Source of the DNA: JALZAA01 sp046724655
Lineage (GTDB): Bacteria; Actinomycetota; Acidimicrobiia; IMCC26256; JACDBD01
Length of the DNA: 35,564 bases
Assembly: GCA_046724655.1 (NCBI GenBank)
Contig: JBKOWY010000179.1
Location: forward strand, 1-35,564
Reading direction: 5' to 3'
Each line of letters starts with the position of its first letter. The stretch's first letter is position 1. Positions 8,256 to 14,867 of this stretch are shown here, piece by piece. The notes beneath the pieces are model-generated. The model worked only from the letters and a program-made list of their open reading frames with translations, was not told the DNA's origin and made no database searches. The position numbers and the translations under genes were made by a program.

Positions 8256-8618
8256 GTGAACGAGAGGGCGCCCAGCCCGACCGATGATCAGACGGCGCCG
8301 CTCCCGCAGGTACTGCGCGAGTTGTGGGAGCTGATCGTCGCGTACTTCCGGCAGGAGACGGTCGTCCCGCTCAAGCAGCTGGGGCGCTACATCGTCTTCG
8401 GGTTGCTCGGGGCGCTGCTGCTCGGGTTCGGAGTGCTGCTCCTCGCCGCTTCGGCGCTGCGCGCCCTGCAGGACGAGACCGGCACAACCTTTAGCGGCAA
8501 CTGGTCGTGGGCGCCCTATGGCATCGTGTTCGTCGCGCTACTCGTCGGCGCCCTGATCACGTGGCAAGCGCGCGGTGCAGGGCGTGACCGGCGCGAACGA
8601 AGGGACTCCCACCGATGA
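8256..8618 (+). CDS. Actinobacterial holin-X-type (phage holin superfamily III) membrane protein
   Basis: A 120-residue protein. An amphipathic N-terminus (VLRELWELIVAYFRQETVV) precedes one membrane helix at about residues 46-70 (IVFGLLGALLLGFGVLLLA), a TFSGNWSWAPYG turn, and a second helix at about 88-106. This layout, including the RQETVVPLKQLGRY and GNWSW signatures, is that of the widespread actinobacterial holin-X family, which is chromosomal and of unknown function despite the phage name. There are no other phage genes nearby. GTG 8256 is supported by GGAGG. The stop overlaps the next ATG. Confidence 0.82.
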   Translation: MNERAPSPTDDQTAPLPQVLRELWELIVAYFRQETVVPLKQLGRYIVFGLLGALLLGFGVLLLAASALRALQDETGTTFSGNWSWAPYGIVFVALLVGALITWQARGAGRDRRERRDSHR

Positions 8619-8851
8619 GCGATACGCGTTCACAAACACGCCCCGGGGTCGACCGGCCGGTCACGCGGGCCGATCTGGAAGCGAAGTTCCAGGAACTGCG
8701 TGGCGCAACGGAACCCGGAGCGCAGAAGGCCAAGGGCGTCGGGATTGCCGCGGTCGTCGCCGGGGGTGTGCTGCTGGTCCTCGTCGCCTACCTGCTGGGC
8801 CGGCGCAAGGGCCGCAAGCGCAGCACGATCGTCGAGGTGCGGCGGGTATGA
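8615..8851 (+). CDS. Small single-pass membrane protein, unknown function
   Basis: A 78-residue protein not recognised by name. A polar N-terminal half (PVTRADLEAKFQELRG) is followed by one membrane helix at about residues 44-61 (IAAVVAGGVLLVLVAYLLG) and a strongly basic stop-transfer RRKGRKR. ATG 8615 overlaps the holin-X stop (ATGA) and its own stop overlaps the next ATG. The three genes are therefore almost certainly one operon, and the product probably acts with the holin-X-type protein at the inner membrane. Confidence 0.72.
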   Translation: MSDTRSQTRPGVDRPVTRADLEAKFQELRGATEPGAQKAKGVGIAAVVAGGVLLVLVAYLLGRRKGRKRSTIVEVRRV

Positions 8852-9075
8852 GCGTGCTCGTGCGCATCGCGCGCACCGGCCTGCGCCGCGGGCTGCGCGA
8901 GGGCTCACGACCGTGGCTGCTGACCGGCATCACCGCCGGCGCGCTCGAGCTGGTCCGTCGCGCGCTCACCGACGAACCCGAGCTCGTGTATCAGGCGGAA
9001 CTCGAACCGGGTGAGCGCCTCGAGATTCGCACGATTCCGCCGGAAGCCGAGGAGAACGCGGAGCCTGCACGCTAA
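8848..9075 (+). CDS. Small protein of the holin-X cluster, unknown function
   Basis: A 75-residue protein I do not recognise. A basic N-terminus (RIARTGLRRGLREGSRP) leads into a moderately hydrophobic segment (WLLTGITAGALELV), then an acidic tail rich in Glu and Pro that includes YQAELEPGERLEIRTIPPE. It may be peripherally membrane-bound; the hydrophobic part is short for a membrane helix. ATG 8848 overlaps the preceding stop (ATGA). The gene ends 24 nt before the ttuB-like gene. Confidence 0.68.
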   Translation: MSVLVRIARTGLRRGLREGSRPWLLTGITAGALELVRRALTDEPELVYQAELEPGERLEIRTIPPEAEENAEPAR

Positions 9076-9085
9076 GCACCCTCAG

Positions 9086-9091
9086 TAGCCT
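9086..9091 (+). promoter_or_regulatory. TAGCCT -10 element before the ttuB-like gene
   Basis: TAGCCT lies in the 24-bp gap before GTG 9100. Transcription would start about 9098, next to the GTG. A GGGAGG (9092-9097) also lies just before the start, so read-through transcripts from upstream would be translated as well. No -35 is evident. Confidence 0.4.
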
Positions 9092-9099
9092 GGGAGGCC

Positions 9100-9300
9100 G
9101 TGAAGGTGGTGCTGCGCAACCCGCGGCGCGAAGTCGAGGTGCCCGGACCGCTCACCGTGTCGGCGCTCCTCGATCGGCTGGACCTGAATCCCGAGTCGGT
9201 CCTCGTGATCCAGGGCGACACCCTCGTCACACGGGACGCGCGTCTCGCCGACGCCGACGTCGTGGAGATCCGGCCGGTGACTTCGGGGGGCGCGACATGA
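9100..9300 (+). CDS. ttuB: TtuB-like ubiquitin-fold sulfur carrier (MoaD/ThiS family) with GGAT tail
   Basis: A 66-residue beta-grasp protein (MKVVLRNPRREVEVPG ... VVEIRPVTSGGAT). In Thermus, TtuB is adenylated and thiocarboxylated at its C-terminal Gly, then delivers sulfur to TtuA to make 2-thiouridine-type bases at tRNA position 54; it can also be attached to proteins. The N-terminal strand pattern, the LNPESVLVIQGDTL region and the position directly before ttuA support this assignment. Oddly, two residues (Ala-Thr) follow the Gly-Gly, whereas TtuB normally ends in Gly-Gly, so trimming would be needed for activation. The stop overlaps the ttuA ATG. No E1-like TtuC is in the window. Confidence 0.83.
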   Translation: MKVVLRNPRREVEVPGPLTVSALLDRLDLNPESVLVIQGDTLVTRDARLADADVVEIRPVTSGGAT

Positions 9301-10238
9301 AATGCCGCGTTTGCCGAGGCCCGGCGGTGATCGACATCCGGCGGCACAACGCCGCCTTTTGTCGCCCGCACTTTCTCCACCACTGCCGCGAGCAGGTTCG
9401 GCGGGCGATCGCCGACCACGACATGATCCGCGCCGGCGATCGGGTCCTCGTGGCGGTTTCCGGTGGCAAGGACTCCCTGGCGCTCTGGGACCTCCTCGTC
9501 GACCTGGGCTACGACGCCGACGGTCTGTACCTGGGCCTTGGCATCGGCGAGTACTCCGAGGACTCGGGCACGGCGGCGCGGGCGTTCGCCCACGGCCGTG
9601 GCTTCGAGCTGCACGAGGTCGACCTGGCGGCCGACTTCGGGTACGACGTTCCGGGCGCGGCGGCCGCGACCCACCGCGCGCCGTGCGGCGCCTGCGGCCT
9701 GTCGAAACGTCACCTCTTCAACGCGGTGGCGGTCGAGCGTGGCTACGACGTCGTCGCGACGGGTCACAACCTCGACGACGAGGCGGCGGTGCTGCTCGGG
9801 AACGTCCTCCGGTGGGAGGCCGGTTATCTGGGCCGGCAGCATCCGGTTCTGCCCGAGGCCCCTGGCTTCGCACGGAAAGTCAAGCCGCTGTACCGGCTGG
9901 CGGAACGCGAGACGGCAGCGTATTGCGTCCTGCGCGGCATCGAGTACCAGGTCGAAGAGTGCCCCATGGCCGAAGGGAACCGGCACCTGGGATACAAGGA
10001 CGTGCTGAACGCGCTGGAGCACCGCTCGCCCGGTGCCAAGGCCTCGTTCCTGTTCGGGTTCATCGAACGGGCGCACGACCGCTTCGTCGACGACGCCGAC
10101 GACGAACGAGCGTCGCTGCAGACGTGCGCGATTTGTGGTTCACCGACGACGGGCGACGTCTGCGCGTTCTGCCGGCTGCGTGACCGCGTCGGCGCGATCG
10201 CCGAGTCCGTCGACATCAGGCCGCGCGAGCGCCGATAG
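9297..10238 (+). CDS. ttuA: TtuA-like tRNA 2-thiolation enzyme (PP-loop ATPase with Fe-S site)
   Basis: A 313-residue PP-loop enzyme that would adenylate U/T54 in the tRNA T-loop and insert sulfur carried by TtuB. The N-terminal zinc site Cys3, Cys6, Cys22, His25 is intact. The PP-loop SGGKDS is at 55-60. Cys130, Cys133 (APCGACG) and Cys222 (EECPMAEG) are the three Fe-S ligands, at the same numbers as I recall for Thermus TtuA. A C-terminal zinc ribbon uses Cys277, Cys280, Cys289 and Cys292. ATG 9297 overlaps the ttuB stop (ATGA). The relatives TtcA and Ncs6/CTU1 are less likely because of the TtuB neighbour and the exact ligand spacing. Confidence 0.9.
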   Translation: MKCRVCRGPAVIDIRRHNAAFCRPHFLHHCREQVRRAIADHDMIRAGDRVLVAVSGGKDSLALWDLLVDLGYDADGLYLGLGIGEYSEDSGTAARAFAHGRGFELHEVDLAADFGYDVPGAAAATHRAPCGACGLSKRHLFNAVAVERGYDVVATGHNLDDEAAVLLGNVLRWEAGYLGRQHPVLPEAPGFARKVKPLYRLAERETAAYCVLRGIEYQVEECPMAEGNRHLGYKDVLNALEHRSPGAKASFLFGFIERAHDRFVDDADDERASLQTCAICGSPTTGDVCAFCRLRDRVGAIAESVDIRPRERR

Positions 10239-10242
10239 CGCC

Positions 10243-11025
10243 ATGCGCCGTCCATTCACCGCCGGTGATCGTGTGCTGCTGGTCGACTCGAAGCGCCGCC
10301 GGCACCTCGTCACGTTGACCGAGGGCGGCAGCTTTCACTCGCACGCCGGAGTCGTACCGCACTCGGCGATCATCGGTCAGGAGGAAGGCGTCACCGTCCG
10401 CACCTCGCTCGGCACGAAGCTCATCGTGGTGCGTCCCACGCTGGCGGAGTACGTCCTGAAGATGCCGCGAGGCGCGCAGGTCATCTACCCGAAGGACCTT
10501 GGTCCGATTCTCGTCCTCGCCGACCTGTTCACCGGTGCCCGGGTCTTCGAATCCGGCATCGGTTCGGGCGGTTTGACCATGACCGTCTTGCGCGCGATCG
10601 GTCCCACCGGCCACGTGACCGGATACGAGATCCGGGGCGACTTCGCCGAACGTGCCCGGCGGAACATCGAAGGCTTTCTCGGCCCCGAGGTGCCGCTCGA
10701 CATCGAGGTCCGCGACACCTACGGGGGCATCGAGATCGACGAACTCGACCGGGTGTTGCTGGACCTTCCCGAACCGTGGCGTGCGGTCAAGCACGCCGAG
10801 GCCGCGCTGCGGCCGGGTGGCATCCTGCTTTCGTACCTCCCGACGATCGGCCAGGTCGCGCGTTTGTGCGAGGAGCTGGCTTCGTCGGCGTTCGGCATGA
10901 TCGACACGCTCGAGGTGCTCGAACGTCACTGGCACGTCGACGGCCAATCGGTCCGTCCTGATCACCGGATGGTCGCCCACACCGGGTTCCTCACCCACGC
11001 GCGCTTGCTCGTTCCCGGCGAGTGA
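10243..11025 (+). CDS. trmI: tRNA (adenine-58-N1)-methyltransferase
   Basis: A 260-residue SAM-dependent methyltransferase that makes m1A58 in the tRNA T-loop. It has the TrmI N-terminal beta domain (FTAGDRVLLVDSKRRRHLVTL), the PRGAQVIYPKDLGPIL substrate segment, the SAM motif ESGIGSGGLTM near residue 104, the catalytic-site LDLPEPW (Asp174), and the C-terminal HWHVDGQSVRPDHRMVAHTGF. In Thermus, m1A58 promotes thiolation of position 54, so its place 4 nt after ttuA makes sense. ATG 10243 was chosen over in-frame sequence upstream that overlaps ttuA. The stop overlaps the marP-like start. A trmI homologue also lies near the proteasome genes in mycobacteria. Confidence 0.93.
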   Translation: MRRPFTAGDRVLLVDSKRRRHLVTLTEGGSFHSHAGVVPHSAIIGQEEGVTVRTSLGTKLIVVRPTLAEYVLKMPRGAQVIYPKDLGPILVLADLFTGARVFESGIGSGGLTMTVLRAIGPTGHVTGYEIRGDFAERARRNIEGFLGPEVPLDIEVRDTYGGIEIDELDRVLLDLPEPWRAVKHAEAALRPGGILLSYLPTIGQVARLCEELASSAFGMIDTLEVLERHWHVDGQSVRPDHRMVAHTGFLTHARLLVPGE

Positions 11026-12200
11026 ACGTCCTCGACGTCGTCGTCGTCGCGGCGACGGCCGCGGCGGGCTATTTCGGGTACCGGCTCGGGTTCGTGGCAC
11101 GAGTCGCGTCCTGGGTCGGGCTTGCGATCGGTGTCACGCTCGCCGTCGCCTTCGTCGACGACGTGCTCGACACGTTGAGCTCGCAGCCGTCCGCGACACG
11201 GCTTCTCGTTGCGCTCGCCTTCTTCCTGTTCCTCGCAAGCGCCGGCCAGGCGTTGGGCTTCGCGGTGGGTATCGCGCTGCGTCGCCGCCTTCCCGCACGC
11301 GCCGGGGTCCATCGCATCGACCGCATCGGTGGCGCCGTCGTCGGCGTGCTCGGAGTGCTCGTCGCGGTGTGGTTGCTCGTACCGGCCTTGACGAGCGCGT
11401 CAGGTTGGCCGGCACGCGCCGCCCGCGACTCGCAGATCGTCCGCGCAATCAATCGCTACGCCCCCGACCCACCTCCACAGGCCGAGCGGCTGGGCCGAAG
11501 CGTCGCCGAAGGACCGTTCCCGGAGGTCTTCTCCCGGCTCAACGGCCCCGGCGACGTCGGCACGCCGCCGACGAAAGCCCTTGCTCCCGACGTCGCGGCG
11601 CGCGTCGCGTCCTCGACGGTCCGGGTCGAGGGCGAAGCCTGCGACCAGATCCAAGCCGGCAGCGGGTGGGTGGCGGGCCCGGACCTCGTCGTCACCAACG
11701 CGCACGCCGTCGCGGGGGAGCGCAACACGCATGTCGAAACGAGCGACGGCCGGCGGCTCGCGGCAACCGTGGTCGCGTTCGATCCGGGCCGCGATGTCGC
11801 GGTGCTGCGCATCCGCAACCTCCGCCTCTTCGCGTTGCCCCGGGCCGACGGCAGGGATGGCGTGGCCGGTGCGGTGTTCGGCTATCCGGGCGGTGGGCCC
11901 CTGGTGATCTCGCCAGCGCGGATCGCCGAGACCGTGAACGCGGCCGGCACCGACATCTACCGCACAGGGCGGACGAGGCGGCAAGTCTTCGTCATCGCCG
12001 CCGAGCTCGCCCCCGGGGACTCCGGCGGTCCACTGGTGGACCAGGCGGGTCGCGTCGTGGGGGTCGCGTTCGCGATCGACCCCGGCCAGGACGCCACGGC
12101 GTACGCGCTCACCCGTGCCGAGGTCGACGCCGTGCTCGTGCCCATGCTGAACGCGGGCGGGCGATCGGCGGTCGGCGCCGGCCCCTGCCTGGTCGGCTAG
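11022..12200 (+). CDS. marP: MarP-like membrane serine protease (CvpA domain + trypsin-like domain)
   Basis: A 392-residue protein. Residues 1-130 carry about four hydrophobic helices of the CvpA/colicin V-production type. Residues 190-392 form an extracytoplasmic chymotrypsin-fold protease with His228 (VVTNAHAVAG), Asp258 (DPGRDVAVLRI) and Ser334 (APGDSGGPLVD). Cys207 and Cys389 flank the protease domain, where the redox-responsive disulfide lies in Mycobacterium MarP, which protects against acid and oxidative stress. GTG 11022 overlaps the trmI stop, so it is transcribed with the tRNA-modification genes. The same role is inferred, not shown. Confidence 0.87.
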   Translation: MNVLDVVVVAATAAAGYFGYRLGFVARVASWVGLAIGVTLAVAFVDDVLDTLSSQPSATRLLVALAFFLFLASAGQALGFAVGIALRRRLPARAGVHRIDRIGGAVVGVLGVLVAVWLLVPALTSASGWPARAARDSQIVRAINRYAPDPPPQAERLGRSVAEGPFPEVFSRLNGPGDVGTPPTKALAPDVAARVASSTVRVEGEACDQIQAGSGWVAGPDLVVTNAHAVAGERNTHVETSDGRRLAATVVAFDPGRDVAVLRIRNLRLFALPRADGRDGVAGAVFGYPGGGPLVISPARIAETVNAAGTDIYRTGRTRRQVFVIAAELAPGDSGGPLVDQAGRVVGVAFAIDPGQDATAYALTRAEVDAVLVPMLNAGGRSAVGAGPCLVG

Positions 12201-12209
12201 CGAGGACGC

Positions 12210-12238
12210 TTGAGGATTTAGTAGCCGCTACTTAGGAC
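12210..12238 (+). promoter_or_regulatory. Candidate promoter for the 60-residue membrane ORF
   Basis: TTGAGG (12210-12215), 17 bp, then TAGGAC (12233-12238). The spacer contains an inverted repeat AGTAGC-C-GCTACT (12220-12232). The predicted start is near 12246, just before GTG 12251. Confidence 0.4.
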
Positions 12239-12250
12239 CGAGACGGGCCC

Positions 12251-12433
12251 GTGGCCTTCTTCGTGGCCTTCATCGGCGGAACCCTGGTCACGGTCGGAAC
12301 GGTCGGGTTCATGTTCCGGTGGATGTCCGGCGAGGGCGATGACAACGAGTTCTATACGTCCCCGTCGCAGACAGTGACCAACGCTGTGCCCAAGACAAGG
12401 GCCGGATGGGGCGGCGACGCCACCGAAGGCTGA
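12251..12433 (+). CDS. Hypothetical 60-residue membrane protein
   Basis: An unrecognised small ORF. It has one hydrophobic N-terminal segment (AFFVAFIGGTLVTVGTVGFMF), then a polar tail with EGDDNEFYTSPSQTV. Support comes from the promoter-like sequence directly upstream, plausible membrane topology and the absence of a competing gene. There is no strong Shine-Dalgarno, and the GTG may be near-leaderless. A strong hairpin terminator lies 71 bp after its stop. It could be a non-coding leader region instead. Confidence 0.48.
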   Translation: MAFFVAFIGGTLVTVGTVGFMFRWMSGEGDDNEFYTSPSQTVTNAVPKTRAGWGGDATEG

Positions 12434-12439
12434 CGCGGC

Positions 12440-12487
12440 GACGGCGCTTTGCCGACCGTCGCCGCAGAGCCGGAGCTTGCGACGGCG
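12440..12487. repeat. Copy A of a 48-49 bp interspersed hairpin repeat
   Basis: This 48-bp stretch matches 19255-19303 at 44 of 49 aligned positions (four substitutions, one gap). Its core GCTTTGC ... GCAGAGC can form a stem with one G-U pair. It lies between the small membrane ORF and a strong terminator. REP-like elements are the closest known class. Confidence 0.65.
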
Positions 12488-12503
12488 CCAGACGAACGCG
12501 ATG

Positions 12504-12528
12504 AGGCCCGGGCGGCATGCCCGGGCCT
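12504..12528. terminator. Bidirectional hairpin terminator
   Basis: AGGCCCGGGC (12504-12513), loop GGCAT, then GCCCGGGCCT (12519-12528): a perfect 10-bp stem in the convergent gap between the plus-strand ORF and the ferredoxin. There is no T-run, as is usual in high-GC actinobacteria. Confidence 0.72.
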
Positions 12529-12555
12529 GTGAATTTCGTGTATCGGGCGCGAGTC

Positions 12556-12792
12556 CTAGTCGACCTCGATGAAGATGCACTCACCCGGGCATTCCTCGGC
12601 CGACTCGATGACAGCTTCCTCCATGCCACCGGGCACGTTGGCGAGCCCTTCGGCCCCGCCCGGCTTGTCGAAGACCTTGTCGCCCTCCTTCACGTAGGCG
12701 AGGCCGTCGTCGAGCAGCGTGAACACGTCGGGAGCGATCTCTTCACAGAGGCCGTCCCCGGTGCAGAGGTCCTGGTCGATCCAGACCTTCAT
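12556..12792 (-). CDS. Ferredoxin, [3Fe-4S]/single-cluster type
   Basis: A 78-residue electron carrier of the kind that serves actinobacterial P450s and other oxidoreductases. The cluster ligands are Cys10 and Cys16 in CTGDGLC, with Asp13 where a fourth Cys would be in a 4Fe protein, and Cys68 in EECPGEC; this favours a [3Fe-4S] cluster. Cys72 is extra and might allow other chemistry. The protein is acidic with no signal peptide. Its ATG is at 12792; a 17-bp-spaced promoter lies about 115 nt upstream on the minus strand. No redox partner is adjacent. Confidence 0.9.
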   Translation of the reverse strand: MKVWIDQDLCTGDGLCEEIAPDVFTLLDDGLAYVKEGDKVFDKPGGAEGLANVPGGMEEAVIESAEECPGECIFIEVD

Positions 12793-12810
12793 CGTGACGT
12801 CCGTCTCCTC

Positions 12811-12830
12811 GTTCAGGGTTGTTCAGAGTT
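12811..12830. repeat. Tandem 10-bp duplication in the ferredoxin leader
   Basis: GTTCAGGGTT followed directly by GTTCAGAGTT, 9 of 10 identical. It lies 19 bp upstream of the ferredoxin start codon. Confidence 0.6.
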
Positions 12831-12872
12831 GTGCAAGTCGTTCGGGTTCGGGTGGTTCCGTCCCGCTGCTCA

Positions 12873-12900
12873 GCTGAGCCTTCCCGGCTGAGCCTTCCCT
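12873..12900. repeat. Tandem 14-bp duplication in the ferredoxin leader
   Basis: GCTGAGCCTTCCCG (12873-12886) followed directly by GCTGAGCCTTCCCT (12887-12900), 13 of 14 identical. It lies just downstream of the minus-strand -10 element. Confidence 0.65.
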
Positions 12901-12907
12901 CGCGACC

Positions 12908-12936
12908 AGAGTACGGAACCGAGGATATCCCGTCAA
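12908..12936 (-). promoter_or_regulatory. Promoter of the ferredoxin gene
   Basis: On the minus strand TTGACG (12936-12931) is followed after exactly 17 bp by TACTCT (12913-12908). A TTGACA lies a few bases further upstream (12944-12939). This is the best sigma-70-type promoter in the window. Predicted transcription starts near 12901, leaving a leader of about 108 nt that contains both tandem duplications. Confidence 0.6.
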
Positions 12937-12961
12937 TTTGTCAAGCGCCGATAGGGTAAAT

Positions 12962-12975
12962 TTTGAGGCCTCAAA
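12962..12975. promoter_or_regulatory. Perfect 14-bp palindrome upstream of arc, possible operator
   Basis: TTTGAGGCCTCAAA is a perfect palindrome in an unusually AT-rich stretch between the divergent ferredoxin and arc genes. It lies about 30 bp upstream of the TAGGGT -10 element of arc. A second dyad, CCCGGG-N10-CCCGGG (12980-13001), lies between them. Confidence 0.5.
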
Positions 12976-13003
12976 GTGCCCCGGGATCCTGAGAACCCGG
13001 GTG

Positions 13004-13009
13004 TAGGGT
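13004..13009 (+). promoter_or_regulatory. TAGGGT -10 element of arc
   Basis: TAGGGT is 38 nt before the arc GTG, giving a predicted start near 13016 and a leader of about 31 nt with GGGAGG (13034-13039). No -35 is recognised; the CCCGGG dyad fills that place. Confidence 0.42.
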
Positions 13010-13046
13010 GCGCGGCGAGTGCCCGTCCGCAGTGGGAGGTGGTCAC

Positions 13047-14801
13047 GTGGCCTCCGAGCACGAGCGACGCCTCGGAGAATACGAACGCCAGGTTGGTGAG
13101 CTCCAGCAGCAGGTGAAGGCGCTGGAGGAGGAAGTCGTGGTCCTGCGCCGTCGACTGCAGGACGCTCCGAAGCGGGTGCGGACGCTCGAGGAGCGCCTGC
13201 TCGAGACCAAGGGTCAGCTGGCTCAGGCCGTCTCCCAGAACGAGAAGCTCTCCGCCACCTTGCGCGAGGCGCGCGAGCACATCGGCGCGCTACGTGAAGA
13301 GGTCGAGAAGCTCACGATGCCGCCGTCGGCCTATGGGACGTTCCTCGCGTCGAACGACGACGGCACGGTCGACGTGTTCACGGCCGGCCGCAAGATGCGC
13401 GTCGCGTTGCACCCCGAGCTCGACGTCGAGGAGCTCCAGCGGGGCCAGGAGGTCGTGCTCAACGAGTCGCTGAACGTCGTGCTCGCGCGCGGCCACGATC
13501 TCGCGGGTGAGGTCGTCACCCTGAAGGAGCTGCTCGAGGACGGGCGCCGCGCGCTCGTAGTCGGCCGGGCCGACGAAGAGCGCGTGTGCGAGCTCGGGAC
13601 AGGACTGTTCGGGGAGCGACTTCGCGCCGGCGACCACCTGCTGATGGAGACTCGATCGGGTGTGCTGGTGGAGCGGCTGCCACGTCCGGAGGTCGACGAG
13701 CTCATCCTCGAAGAAGTCCCCGACATCACGTACCGCGATGTCGGCGGGCTCGACGACCAGATCGAGCAGATCCAGGACGCCGTCGAGCTTCCGTATCTGT
13801 ACGCGGATCTCTTCCAGGAGCACCAGCTGCAACCGCCCAAGGGGATCCTGCTCTACGGCCCGCCGGGTTGCGGCAAGACGCTCATCGCGAAGGCGGTTGC
13901 CAACTCGCTCGCGAAGCGCGTGGCGGAGAAGACCGGCGACAGCGCGACGCGTTCGTACTTTCTCAACATCAAAGGCCCGGAGCTGCTCAACAAGTACGTG
14001 GGCGAGACGGAGCGCCAGATCCGGCTCATCTTCCAGCGTGCTCGGGAGAAGTCCGAGGAAGGCGTGCCCGTGATCGTCTTCTTCGACGAGATGGATTCGC
14101 TGTTCCGCACGCGCGGGTCAGGCATCTCCTCCGACATCGAGAGCACGATCGTTCCGCAGCTGCTCGCCGAGATCGACGGCGTCGAGAGCCTCAAGAACGT
14201 CATCGTGATCGGCGCCTCGAACCGCGAGGACCTCATCGACCCCGCGATCCTTCGGCCGGGCCGCCTCGACGTGAAGATCAAGATCGAGCGTCCCGATCGG
14301 GAGGCGGCGCGTCAGATCTTCATTCGCTACCTGCACGACGAGCTGCCGATCTCCGACAAGGAGAGCGCCAAGCACGGTGGGAGGCGGGAGGCGGTGGCGT
14401 CCATGATCGACGCCGCGGTGGAGAGGATGTACGACGACGACGAGGACAACCGGTTCCTCGAGGTCACCTACCAGAACGGTGACAAGGAAGTCCTCTACTT
14501 CAAGGACTTCGCCTCGGGCGCAATGATCGAGAACGTCGTGCGCCGGTCGAAGAAGATGTCGATCAAGCGGCAGATCGCCGGGGGCGAGAAGGGCATCTCC
14601 AGCGCGGACCTCGTCGACGCCATCCGCCAGGAGTACCGCGAGCACGAGGACCTGCCGAACACGACGAATCCCGACGACTGGGCGAAGATCTCGGGGAAGA
14701 AGGGCGAGCGCATCGTCTTCGTTCGCACGCTGCTCGCCGACGACGAGGGCACCGGCGGTGGCCGGCAGATCGAGCGCGTCACCACCGGGCAGTACCTCTG
14801 A
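13047..14801 (+). CDS. arc: Proteasome-associated AAA+ ATPase ARC/Mpa
   Basis: A 584-residue hexameric unfoldase that recognises pupylated proteins and feeds them into the 20S proteasome. Residues 10-90 form the coiled coil that binds Pup (EYERQVGELQQQVKALEEEV onward), then tandem OB domains to about 235. The AAA module has Walker A GPPGCGKT (271-278), Walker B VIVFFDEMDS (342-351), an arginine-finger region and GASNREDLIDPAILRPGR. The C-terminus ends TTGQYL; this Gln-Tyr-Leu tail opens the proteasome gate. GTG 13047 follows GGGAGG. The gene begins the proteasome locus, 66 bp before dop. Confidence 0.97.
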   Translation: MASEHERRLGEYERQVGELQQQVKALEEEVVVLRRRLQDAPKRVRTLEERLLETKGQLAQAVSQNEKLSATLREAREHIGALREEVEKLTMPPSAYGTFLASNDDGTVDVFTAGRKMRVALHPELDVEELQRGQEVVLNESLNVVLARGHDLAGEVVTLKELLEDGRRALVVGRADEERVCELGTGLFGERLRAGDHLLMETRSGVLVERLPRPEVDELILEEVPDITYRDVGGLDDQIEQIQDAVELPYLYADLFQEHQLQPPKGILLYGPPGCGKTLIAKAVANSLAKRVAEKTGDSATRSYFLNIKGPELLNKYVGETERQIRLIFQRAREKSEEGVPVIVFFDEMDSLFRTRGSGISSDIESTIVPQLLAEIDGVESLKNVIVIGASNREDLIDPAILRPGRLDVKIKIERPDREAARQIFIRYLHDELPISDKESAKHGGRREAVASMIDAAVERMYDDDEDNRFLEVTYQNGDKEVLYFKDFASGAMIENVVRRSKKMSIKRQIAGGEKGISSADLVDAIRQEYREHEDLPNTTNPDDWAKISGKKGERIVFVRTLLADDEGTGGGRQIERVTTGQYL

Positions 14802-14855
14802 CCTGCGGCGACCAGCACACCTTGCGAGGGGACAAGGGAAGTAGGGGCATACGGG

Positions 14856-14861
14856 TAGGCT
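14856..14861 (+). promoter_or_regulatory. TAGGCT -10 element of dop (leaderless)
   Basis: TAGGCT followed by exactly 6 nt and then GTG 14868, so transcription would begin at or next to the start codon. There is no Shine-Dalgarno sequence adjacent to the GTG, which supports a leaderless message. Confidence 0.52.
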
Positions 14862-14867
14862 GAATCT

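Noticed and set aside
8256..9075. A prophage remnant or lysis cassette because of the holin-like protein
   Set aside because: No integrase, capsid, tail or endolysin gene is near, and the holin-X family is a common chromosomal actinobacterial family.
12517..12891. A 124-codon plus-strand frame over the ferredoxin
   Set aside because: It is antisense to the ferredoxin, which has intact Cys ligands, and it begins inside the terminator hairpin.
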